Assembly: GCF_965276875.1 (NCBI RefSeq) | Contig: NZ_OZ255701.1 | Span: forward strand, 1,116,001 to 1,180,000 | Direction: 5' to 3' | DNA from: Lichenicoccus sp965276875 | GTDB lineage: Bacteria > Pseudomonadota > Alphaproteobacteria > Acetobacterales > Acetobacteraceae | DNA: 64,000 nt | Shown here: piece by piece, positions 40,778-48,796 of the stretch | Layout: the number at the start of each line of letters is the position of its first letter | Numbering within the stretch: position 1 is the stretch's first letter | The notes under the pieces: generated by a model | Databases searched by the model: none | What the model was told of the DNA's origin: nothing | The model's input: the letters and a program-made list of their open reading frames with translations, nothing else | Position numbers and translations under genes: made by a program

Positions 40778-42307
40778 TCATTGCAGCGGCTTCCAGTGCC
40801 GCCCGTCGCGCGACAACAGCGCGGCGGCGGCTTCCGGCCCATCAGTGCCGGCGGCATAGGTGTGGATAATGTCGCCGCCGTTCGCCACCGCGTCCAGGAT
40901 CGGCTGCACACCCTTCCATCCCGCCTCGATGTTGTCGGCGCGGTTGAACAGCGTCGGGTCGCCGATCAGCACGTCGTAGATCAGCGTCTCGTAGCCGGTG
41001 GAGGGCTTCAGCGCGAAGAAATCATCGTAGCGAAAATCCATTCGTACGTCGTTCAACTCCACGATCTGGCCAGGACGCTTAGCGTTGAAATGCACCGCGA
41101 TCCCCTCATGCGGCTGCAGGTGCAGCACCATGATGTTCGCCGGCATGCGATCGACGCTGGTGTCACGGAACATCACCGTCGGCGCCTGCTTGAAGGTGAT
41201 GACGATCTCCGTGGTGCGGGCCGACATGTGCTTGCCGGTGCGCAGATAGAACGGCACGCCGGCCCAGCGCCAGTTGTTGATGGCGAGCTTGAGCGCGATG
41301 AATGTCTCGACCTTGGAGTCCGCCGCCACATCCGGCTCATCGGTGTAGGCGATAGCGTCGCCGCTCGTCATCGTCCCGGCCGTGTACTGGCCGCGCACCA
41401 CATCTGCTTCCACTTCGGCCGGCGTCATCGGTTGGATCGCGTCGATCACCTTGGCCTTCTCGGTACGCACCGCGTCGGCGTCGAAGGAATTCGGCGGCTC
41501 CATCGTGGTCATCGCCAGGAGCTGGAACATGTGGTTGGGCACCATGTCACGCAGCGCGCCGGTCACCTCGTAGAACTTGCCACGCTTTTCCACCCCCACC
41601 GTCTCGGCGGCGGTGATCTGCACGCTGTCGATGTGGTCGCGATTCCAGAGCGGCTCGAACATGCCGTTGGAAAAGCGCAGCGACATGATGTTCTGCACCG
41701 TTTCCTTGCCCAGGAAATGATCGATCCGGTAGAGTTGGCTCTCGTCGAGCTTGGACAGGATGTCGGCGTTCAGCGCCTTGGCCGATTGCAGGTCGTGGCC
41801 GAACGGCTTCTCGATCACCACGCGGCGGAAGCTGCCGTCCTTCTGATCGGTCAGCCTGGCCTGGTGCAGCATGTCGACGATGCCGCTGAAGAAACGGTCG
41901 GCGACGGCCAGATAGAACACCGCGTTGCGGTCCTTCAGCCGCTCGGTCAGCGCAACAAAGGTGTCTTCCTTGGTAAAGTCTCCCTGCATGTAGTGCAGCC
42001 GGCCCCACCAGTCCATGTTGAGCGACTTCTCGGCGAACTCGCCGGCCGCCGCCGGGGTGAAGCTCTCCATCATCGCCTGCTGACGATCCTGGAACGCCTC
42101 GTCCGTGCTGGCATCGCGGTCGACGCCCACGATCTCGAACCTGTCGTCCAGCAGCCTGGAACCGGACAGGTTGTAAAGTGCCGGCATCAGCAGGCGCTTG
42201 GTAAGGTCGCCATTGGCGCCGAAGATGACCATGGTGCAGGCGGGTGCCGGCTTGGCGGTCTTGGCGAGCGCCTCGGAATTGCTCGCCGTGCGGGCGGTGT
42301 CGCTCAT
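40778..42307 (-). CDS. zwf: Glucose-6-phosphate dehydrogenase
   Basis: This 509-residue protein starts at 42307 (MSDTARTASNSEALAKTAKP); the open frame upstream overlaps the gnd region and is not used. The N-terminal nucleotide loop reads TMVIFGANGDLTKRLLMPAL, the active-site signature is YRIDHFLGKETVQNIMSLRF, and the beta+alpha domain continues to TYAAGTDGPEAAAALL. It oxidises glucose 6-phosphate to 6-phosphogluconolactone. It starts 4 bases after the gnd stop, so it is tightly coupled in the pentose phosphate operon. Confidence 0.95.
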   Translation of the reverse strand: MSDTARTASNSEALAKTAKPAPACTMVIFGANGDLTKRLLMPALYNLSGSRLLDDRFEIVGVDRDASTDEAFQDRQQAMMESFTPAAAGEFAEKSLNMDWWGRLHYMQGDFTKEDTFVALTERLKDRNAVFYLAVADRFFSGIVDMLHQARLTDQKDGSFRRVVIEKPFGHDLQSAKALNADILSKLDESQLYRIDHFLGKETVQNIMSLRFSNGMFEPLWNRDHIDSVQITAAETVGVEKRGKFYEVTGALRDMVPNHMFQLLAMTTMEPPNSFDADAVRTEKAKVIDAIQPMTPAEVEADVVRGQYTAGTMTSGDAIAYTDEPDVAADSKVETFIALKLAINNWRWAGVPFYLRTGKHMSARTTEIVITFKQAPTVMFRDTSVDRMPANIMVLHLQPHEGIAVHFNAKRPGQIVELNDVRMDFRYDDFFALKPSTGYETLIYDVLIGDPTLFNRADNIEAGWKGVQPILDAVANGGDIIHTYAAGTDGPEAAAALLSRDGRHWKPLQ

Positions 42308-42311
42308 CGCC

Positions 42312-45300
42312 CTAAGCCTGTGTCTCGACGTGGCCGCCGAAGCCGAGGCGCATGGCCGACAGCATCTTCTCGCCGTAGGTGTGCCGCTCGCGCGAGCGGA
42401 AGCGGGCGAACAGCGAGGCCGCCAGCACCGGCGCCGGCACCGCCTCCTCGACCGCCGCATCAATCGTCCAGCGACCTTCGCCGCTGTCGGACACGTCGCC
42501 GCTGAACTTCTCCAGCGTCTCGTCGGCCGCCAGCGCCTGCGCCGTGAGGTCCAGCAGCCAGGAGGAGATCACCGAGCCGCGCCGCCACACCTCGGCGATG
42601 TCGCCCATCTCAAGCGCGAACCGCTCATCCTCGGCGAGCTCGTGGCTGTTCTTGTTCTTGAGGATATCGAAACCTTCTGCGTAGGCCTGCATGATGCCGT
42701 ATTCGATGCCGTTATGCACCATCTTGACGAAGTGGCCGGCACCGGCCGGCCCGCAATGCAGGTAGCCCTGCTCGGCCCTGGGGTCGCGCCTCTCCCGATG
42801 CGGCGTCTTGTCGATCGTGCCCTCGCCGGGCGCCAGTGCCGACAGGATCGGGTCGATGTACTTCACCGCCGCATCCTCGCCGCCGATCATCATGCAATAG
42901 CCGCGCTGCAGGCCCCAGACACCGCCCGAGGTGCCGACGTCCACATACATGATGCCCTTTTCGCGCAGCGCCCTGGCCCGGCGGATGTCGTCCCTGTACA
43001 TCGTGTTGCCGCCGTCGATGATGATGTCGCCCCTCTGCAACATCCCGCCGAGCGCCTGCACCGTCTCCTCGGTGATGCGCCCCGCCGGCAGCATGACCCA
43101 CACCACCTTGCGCGAGGGGAGCTGGCGGACCATGTCCTCCAGTCCGTTCGACTTTGCAGCCCCCTGGCTGACGATGCCGTCGACGGCCTTGTCGCTGTTG
43201 TCGAACACCACGCATTCATGGCCGTGCTTCATCAGCCGCAAGCTGATGTTGCCGCCCATGCGGCCAAGGCCGATCACCCCAAGCTTCATACTTCTGCTCC
43301 TGTCCATAGTTAAAACGGCGGCGGTGATGGCGGCGGCGAGAGTCTGCAGGCCAGCCTTGAGGTCGCCGGTGATGTGCACCCGCAACGCCCGGCGGCCACG
43401 CTCCGCCAGCACGTCGAAATCGCCCCGCGCCTGCGCCGCCTTCACCACGCTGAAGCTGTATGTCTCGCCCGGCACCGGCAGGTCAGCGGCGTCCTGCGAC
43501 GTGATTTGGGTGAACACGCCGCTATTCGGGCCGCCCTTGTAGGCCTGGCCGGTGGACTGCAGGAAGCGCGGCCCGAACTCCGCCACCGTCGCGACGTGCT
43601 TTGCGTCGCGGATGGTCGTGCGCAGCGTCTGCAGCAACGCGACGTGCTCCGGCGTGCGCTGAACGTAGGCGATCAACGCCGCATAGTCGCCGGCTCCGAG
43701 CCTTGCCAGATGCGCCTTCATTACCGCGTCGAGCGTGCTGCCCGCCTTGCGCAGCTCGGCCGCGTTCCGCTCGTCGCTGAACAGCTGGATCGCGCCGTCG
43801 GTCAGGAACGGCGTCTCGTCCGGCAGCCGGCCGCTTTCGGTGTAGGCCGCGGTGAGCTTCTTGGTGACGATTTTGCTGGCCTCGACGTCTGGCTGGTCGA
43901 ATGCGTTGATGCCAATGATCGCGCCCGCCACCGCCGTCGCGAACTCCCACAGGAAAAACGCCTGGCCCAGCTGCATCGTGTTGGCGAGCTCCACCCGCAC
44001 CACCGGCTGGCCGGCCTGCTCCAGCGCCGCCACCGCCTGCTCCTGCGCCGGGTCCGGCCTGTCCTTCAGCCGCAAATAGGCGAACACCCGGTCATCGCCA
44101 TAGTACGAGGCGTAGGCCAGCGGCTCATTATCCACCGGAACGATTCCCCGACCCTGCTTGCCGGTGCTTTCCGCGAGCAGCTGCTCCAGCCAGGCGCCGA
44201 CGTCGGCGATGCCGGGGGAGGAGACGATCGTGACCTTGTCCCGCCCGGTGGTGGCGCCCACGCCGATCACCGTGCCGAGCAGTATCCCGGGGTTCTGCAA
44301 CGGCGGCGTACCCGCGGCGCAGGCCCGAACCATCAGCGCCGCCGAGCGCAGGAATTGCGCAAGGTCGAGACCCATCGCCGCGGCTGGCACCATGCCGAAA
44401 TTCGACAGCACCGAGTAGCGGCCGCCGATCGCGGGGTCACCATAGAAGATGCGTCGGAACTTGTCGTTCTCCGCCGCCCTCTGCATGTGCGATCCGGGGT
44501 CGGTGATAGCAACGAAATGCGCGCCCGCCTGGTCGGCGCCGACCACTGTCTTCATTGCGTCCCAGAAATACGCCTTGAGGATGTTGGGCTCCAGCGTGCC
44601 GCCGGACTTGCTGGATACGATCACCAGCGTCGACGCCAACGTGACCTTCTTCTCGAAGGCGGCAATCTGCTGCGGGTCGGTGCTGTCCAGCACGTGCAAG
44701 GTCGCAAATCCATCACGGCGATGGAACGTCTCCGCCAGCACCTCCGGCCCGAGGGAGGAGCCGCCCATGCCCAGCAGCAGCACGTCGGTGAACCCGGCCC
44801 GCTTTATCTCGTCCTGGAATGCCTGCAGCTGCTTCAGGTCGGCGGTGCGGTCGGCGACGATGTCGAGCCAGGCGAGCCAGTTGCCCTCGTCCTTGCCGGT
44901 CCACAACGACGCATCATGCGCCCAGAGTTGGCGGACCTTGCCGGCCTCGCGCCAGGCATCGAGGCTCTGCTCCACAGCCTTGCCCATCGCCTCCGGCAGC
45001 TTGGAGGAGACGCTGACCAGCGCGTCGCCGAGCATGGCGCGGCGTTTGGCTGCCACCGCGCCCAGAAGGTCGTCAGCCGCGCGGGCGAACTGCTTGACGC
45101 CATCCTCAACCAGGTCGTGTGTGACGCGATCAAGATCGAGGCCGATTCGTTCCGCGGCGCTCAGGATCTCCTTTGCGTCCTCGACATCAACGGTTAGCGC
45201 CTCCCTGCCGTGGCCGTGCGCGCGATAGGCGTCCATCGTCGCCGGCGGCATGGTGTTCACCGTGTCGCGGCCGATCAGCCCCTCCACGTACAGCGTATCG

Positions 45301-46169
45301 GGATACGCCTTGTCCTTCACCCCGGTGCTGGCCCAGAGCAGACGCTGCGGCATAGCCCCCGCCGCGGCTAAAGCCTTCCAGCGATCGCTGCCGATCAGCG
45401 AGAGGTAGTGCTGGTAGGCGAGCTTCGCGTTGGCGATCGCCACCTTGCTGCGCAGTCGCTTCAGCGTCTCGGCGTCGCTGCCGCCGATCTTCAGGCGCTC
45501 ATCGATCTGCTTGTCGATCTGCGTGTCGATGCGGCTGACGAAGAACGAGGCGACGCTGGCCACGCGGCTCACGTCGCCACCGGCGGACCTGAGATTCTTC
45601 AGCCCCGTAACGAACGCCTCCGCCACGTCCTTGTACGCCCGCTGGCTGAATAGCAGCGTCACGTTGATGTTCATGCCGTCGCCGATCAGCGTCCTGATCG
45701 CAAGCGTGCCCTGTTCGGTGCCGGGCACCTTGACCATCAGATTCGGGCGGCCCACCAGCTTCCACAGCCGGCGCGCCTCGGCGATCGTCTCGTCCGTGCG
45801 CAGCGCGAGATAGGGCGAGACTTCGAGCGAGACGTAACCGTCCACCCGGTTGGTTCGGTCATACACCGGGCGCAGCAGGTCGGCGGCGTGCTGGATATCC
45901 TGGATCGCCAGGCTTTCGTAGAGAGTTTGCGCGTCGACGTCGCCCTCGGCGGCGAGCTTCTCAAAACCGGCATCGTAATGGGTGCCGTGGCCCATCGCTT
46001 TCTCGAAAATGGACGGGTTGGACGTCATGCCCTTCAATCCGTCCTGCTCGATCATCTTCTGCAGCTTGCCCTCGGCAAGGAACTGCCGCTCGATGAAGTC
46101 GAGCCATGGGGATTGGCCGAACTGCTCGAGAGCCTTCAGGGGATTCGACGTTTCAGCCTGCATGTCCAT
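42312..46169 (-). CDS. tal-pgi-gnd: Transaldolase - glucose-6-phosphate isomerase - 6-phosphogluconate dehydrogenase in one frame
   Basis: The frame from 46169 is open for 1285 residues. Residues 1-375 are transaldolase (GLKGMTSNPSIFEKAMGHG; Schiff-base Lys147 in RPNLMVKVPG). Residues about 380-945 are glucose-6-phosphate isomerase (LLLGMGGSSLGPEVL, VSSKSGGTLEPNIL); this pair is a known fusion in acetic acid bacteria. Residues 961-1285 are a short 6-phosphogluconate dehydrogenase (VIGLGRMGGN; VVFDNSD, whose Asp suggests NAD+; HCGPAGAGHFVKMVHNGIEY). The codons joining the last two parts (LAAAITAAVLTMDRSRSMKL) contain no stop. AGGAG lies 7 bases before Met961 (position 43289), so gnd could also be translated separately as a 325-residue protein. 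Start 46169 has GGAG upstream. Confidence 0.85.
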   Translation of the reverse strand: MDMQAETSNPLKALEQFGQSPWLDFIERQFLAEGKLQKMIEQDGLKGMTSNPSIFEKAMGHGTHYDAGFEKLAAEGDVDAQTLYESLAIQDIQHAADLLRPVYDRTNRVDGYVSLEVSPYLALRTDETIAEARRLWKLVGRPNLMVKVPGTEQGTLAIRTLIGDGMNINVTLLFSQRAYKDVAEAFVTGLKNLRSAGGDVSRVASVASFFVSRIDTQIDKQIDERLKIGGSDAETLKRLRSKVAIANAKLAYQHYLSLIGSDRWKALAAAGAMPQRLLWASTGVKDKAYPDTLYVEGLIGRDTVNTMPPATMDAYRAHGHGREALTVDVEDAKEILSAAERIGLDLDRVTHDLVEDGVKQFARAADDLLGAVAAKRRAMLGDALVSVSSKLPEAMGKAVEQSLDAWREAGKVRQLWAHDASLWTGKDEGNWLAWLDIVADRTADLKQLQAFQDEIKRAGFTDVLLLGMGGSSLGPEVLAETFHRRDGFATLHVLDSTDPQQIAAFEKKVTLASTLVIVSSKSGGTLEPNILKAYFWDAMKTVVGADQAGAHFVAITDPGSHMQRAAENDKFRRIFYGDPAIGGRYSVLSNFGMVPAAAMGLDLAQFLRSAALMVRACAAGTPPLQNPGILLGTVIGVGATTGRDKVTIVSSPGIADVGAWLEQLLAESTGKQGRGIVPVDNEPLAYASYYGDDRVFAYLRLKDRPDPAQEQAVAALEQAGQPVVRVELANTMQLGQAFFLWEFATAVAGAIIGINAFDQPDVEASKIVTKKLTAAYTESGRLPDETPFLTDGAIQLFSDERNAAELRKAGSTLDAVMKAHLARLGAGDYAALIAYVQRTPEHVALLQTLRTTIRDAKHVATVAEFGPRFLQSTGQAYKGGPNSGVFTQITSQDAADLPVPGETYSFSVVKAAQARGDFDVLAERGRRALRVHITGDLKAGLQTLAAAITAAVLTMDRSRSMKLGVIGLGRMGGNISLRLMKHGHECVVFDNSDKAVDGIVSQGAAKSNGLEDMVRQLPSRKVVWVMLPAGRITEETVQALGGMLQRGDIIIDGGNTMYRDDIRRARALREKGIMYVDVGTSGGVWGLQRGYCMMIGGEDAAVKYIDPILSALAPGEGTIDKTPHRERRDPRAEQGYLHCGPAGAGHFVKMVHNGIEYGIMQAYAEGFDILKNKNSHELAEDERFALEMGDIAEVWRRGSVISSWLLDLTAQALAADETLEKFSGDVSDSGEGRWTIDAAVEEAVPAPVLAASLFARFRSRERHTYGEKMLSAMRLGFGGHVETQA
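43287..43301 (-). promoter_or_regulatory. Internal ribosome binding site and start for separate gnd translation
   Basis: On the minus strand, AGGAG-CAGAAGT-ATG gives a good Shine-Dalgarno to start spacing inside the long fusion frame. It indicates that the ancestor had an independent gnd, and it may still give a separate 325-residue product. Confidence 0.7.
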
Positions 46170-46258
46170 GGTCGTCTGCTCCGACTTGAGAAAGGTTGTG
46201 GCGCACTCACGTATCCGGCAAAAGGACAGTCGTCTTCTGCCTGCAGTACAGAGCCCTG

Positions 46259-48346
46259 CTATTCTCGCTTGGCCTGCTTGCGCGCTTCCTCGAGCACCGC
46301 TTCCGGCGTGAACCCGAACTGCTTTTGCAATGCTGCCAGTGGTGCCGACGCACCGAAGCTGTGCATGCCGATCATGCCGCCGCCCATGCCGATATAGCGG
46401 TCCCAGCCCAGCATCGCCGCCTGCTCCACCGCCAGCCGGCCCTTGACCGACGGCGGCAGCACCGTGTCGCGATACTGCTGGTCCTGCTGCTCGAACAATT
46501 CCCAGGAGGGCATGGACACCACGCGCACTTTGACACCCTCGGCGTTCAGCGTCTCGTATGCGCCCATGCACAGCGACAACTCAGAGCCGGTCGCCATCAG
46601 GATCACTGCCGGCGTGCCGTCGCAATCGGCAACGATGTAGGCACCCTTCGCCACGCCCTTGGCCGAGGCGTACTTGCTGCGGTCGATCGTCGGCAACGCC
46701 TGGCGGCTAAGAGACAGCACGGCAGGGCGGTGCGTCAGCTTCATCACCACGCGCCAGGTCTCAGCCACCTCGTTCGCATCGGCCGGGCGGAAGGTCATCA
46801 TGCCGGGGATCGCGCGCAACGTCGCCAGCTGCTCGATCGGCTGGTGCGTAGGCCCGTCCTCACCGACGCCGATGCTATCATGGGTGAAGATGTAGATCAC
46901 CGGCAGCTCCATGATGGCGGAGAGCCGGATTGGCGCCTTCATATAGTCGGAGAAGATCAGGAAGCCCGACCCGTAGGCCCGCATGCCCGACAGCGCGATG
47001 CCGTTGCAGGCCGACCCCATCACATGCTCGCGTATGCCGAAATGAAGGTTTCGGCCCCCATAGTCGTCCGCCTCAAACGATCCGGCGCCTTCGAAAGTGA
47101 GGTTGGACTTGGTGGAGGGTGCGAGGTCCGCAGCCCCGCCGATCAGCCAGGGCACCTGCTTGGCAATCGCATTCAGCACCTTCTGCGACGAATCGCGAGA
47201 AGCCAGGCCCTTGGCATCGGCCGGAAACTCCGGGATCTCGCTGTCCCAGCTCTCCGGCAGTTCGTGACGGTCGATCATGTCGATCTCGCGCGCCAGTTCC
47301 GGATACTGCTCACGGTAGCGCCCCAGCATCGCCATCCATGCCTTGCGCGCCGCAGCACCCCGGGCGCCCATCTGTTCGGCGAAGCGCTGATGCACCCCGT
47401 CCGGCACGAGGAAGGAGGAGTCCTCCGGCCATCCGTAAGCGCGTTTGGCCCCGCGGATTTCCTCCTCGCCCAGCGGCTCGCCATGCGCTTCCCGCGTCCC
47501 GGCCTTCTTCGGCGCGCCGTAGCCGATGATGCTATGCACCACAATGATCGTGGGGCCATCGGTGATCGCCCGCGCATCGTCCAGTGCCTTGGCCACCGCC
47601 GCGGTGTCGTTGGCATCGTTGACATGGATCACATGCCAGCCCATCGCCGCCAGCCGGGCGCCCACGTCGTCGCCAAAGGCGAGCTTGGTGGGACCCTCGA
47701 TCGTGATGTGGTTGCTGTCGTAGATCCAGGTCAGGTTGCCGAGCTTCAGGTGCCCGGCGAGGGAGGCCGCCTCGTTGGACACGCCCTCCATCATGCAACC
47801 GTCGCCGGCCAGCGCATACACATGATAATCGTACAGTGGGAAGCCCGGTTTGTTGTAGCGGCTGGCCAGCCAGCGCTGCGCCATTGCCATGCCGACGCTG
47901 TTGGAAACACCCTGGCCCAGCGGGCCTGTGGTGGTCTCGACACCCGAGGTCAACCGGTATTCCGGGTGCCCCGGCGTCACGCTGGCGTGCTGGCGAAACT
48001 GCTTAATGTCGTCGAGCGTAACCGCATAGGGGCCCTTGTCCGCGTGCTCCTTGTCGGATGCAACCTGCGCAAGATGTAGCAACGCGTAGAGCAACATGGA
48101 GGCGTGGCCCACGGAGAGCACAAAACGGTCCCGGTTGGGCCAGTGCGGGTCCGCCGGATCGTAACGCAGCGCGTGCTGCCACAGGGTATAGCCCACCGGC
48201 GCCATACCCATGGGCGTTCCGGGGTGGCCGGATTTCGCCTTCTGCACGGCATCCATCGCCAGCGTGCGGATGGTGTTGATTGCGACCTGGTCGATGTCGC
48301 CGGCCGACACGTTCGTTCCGGCGCCTTCTAGTACCTGCTGATACAT
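46259..48346 (-). CDS. tkt: Transketolase
   Basis: This 695-residue protein has the thiamine diphosphate/Mg site GDGCMMEGVSNEAASLAGHL and NLTWIYDSNHITIEGPTKLA, and the N-terminal block DAVQKAKSGHPGTPMGMAPV. The pyrimidine-binding domain follows (FIFTHDSIGVGEDGPTHQPI-like stretch near residue 480), and the C-terminal domain ends MHSFGASAPLAALQKQFGFT. It transfers two-carbon units between sugar phosphates in the non-oxidative pentose phosphate pathway. It is the first gene of the minus-strand operon; the fusion gene follows after 89 bases. Confidence 0.95.
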   Translation of the reverse strand: MYQQVLEGAGTNVSAGDIDQVAINTIRTLAMDAVQKAKSGHPGTPMGMAPVGYTLWQHALRYDPADPHWPNRDRFVLSVGHASMLLYALLHLAQVASDKEHADKGPYAVTLDDIKQFRQHASVTPGHPEYRLTSGVETTTGPLGQGVSNSVGMAMAQRWLASRYNKPGFPLYDYHVYALAGDGCMMEGVSNEAASLAGHLKLGNLTWIYDSNHITIEGPTKLAFGDDVGARLAAMGWHVIHVNDANDTAAVAKALDDARAITDGPTIIVVHSIIGYGAPKKAGTREAHGEPLGEEEIRGAKRAYGWPEDSSFLVPDGVHQRFAEQMGARGAAARKAWMAMLGRYREQYPELAREIDMIDRHELPESWDSEIPEFPADAKGLASRDSSQKVLNAIAKQVPWLIGGAADLAPSTKSNLTFEGAGSFEADDYGGRNLHFGIREHVMGSACNGIALSGMRAYGSGFLIFSDYMKAPIRLSAIMELPVIYIFTHDSIGVGEDGPTHQPIEQLATLRAIPGMMTFRPADANEVAETWRVVMKLTHRPAVLSLSRQALPTIDRSKYASAKGVAKGAYIVADCDGTPAVILMATGSELSLCMGAYETLNAEGVKVRVVSMPSWELFEQQDQQYRDTVLPPSVKGRLAVEQAAMLGWDRYIGMGGGMIGMHSFGASAPLAALQKQFGFTPEAVLEEARKQAKRE

Positions 48347-48796
48347 CCAGTAGTCCCTTACGTTTAGGCGTCAAACAGACAGAGCGGGGGAAGGCTCTTT
48401 GATGCTCTACCGCGAGCAGGAAGCACGCAATCTGACTGCCGTCCCGTTACGGCATGCGACGTCAGCGTACGGCTATTGTTGATCGCGTACACGGCCGAGG
48501 CTGATAATGAATCAAAGACACTCCTGAAGCGGCACAGCTCATATGACCTGCCCCCGATCGGTCGCTCGAAACAGTGCTGATCCATCACAACATTCAACTT
48601 CATGAAGACGGTGAACACCACACCGGCGCAGCACATTGTGCGACAAACCGGGCCGGATGAGATCACCGGCAGCGGTAATCCATACAACGTTGCGTGCCGA
48701 AACCCCTTGCGCGATTGAGTGCATGTGTGTGCGACACTTGAACTGCCGCCCTTGAGAAGGGCGCGACAATGGGTCGGGTTTGTCAGATGCCTGCAG
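48347..48796. other. Spacer upstream of tkt
   Basis: No supported gene. The promoter for the pentose phosphate operon should lie at the low end of this stretch, but no clear -35/-10 pair was found. Confidence 0.4.

Noticed and set aside
40781..42505. Plus-strand ORF of 574 codons opposite zwf
   Set aside because: Antisense shadow of zwf, His/Arg/Gly-rich, no domain or start context.
43374..45197. Plus-strand ORF of 607 codons opposite tal-pgi
   Set aside because: Antisense shadow of the fusion gene; composition typical of GC-driven open frames.
46170..46571. Upstream extension of the tal-pgi-gnd frame to 46571
   Set aside because: The extra 134 codons overlap the end of tkt and read through non-coding DNA; transaldolase homology and a ribosome binding site support the start at 46169.
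46196..48079. Plus-strand ORF of 627 codons opposite tkt
   Set aside because: Antisense shadow of transketolase with no family features.
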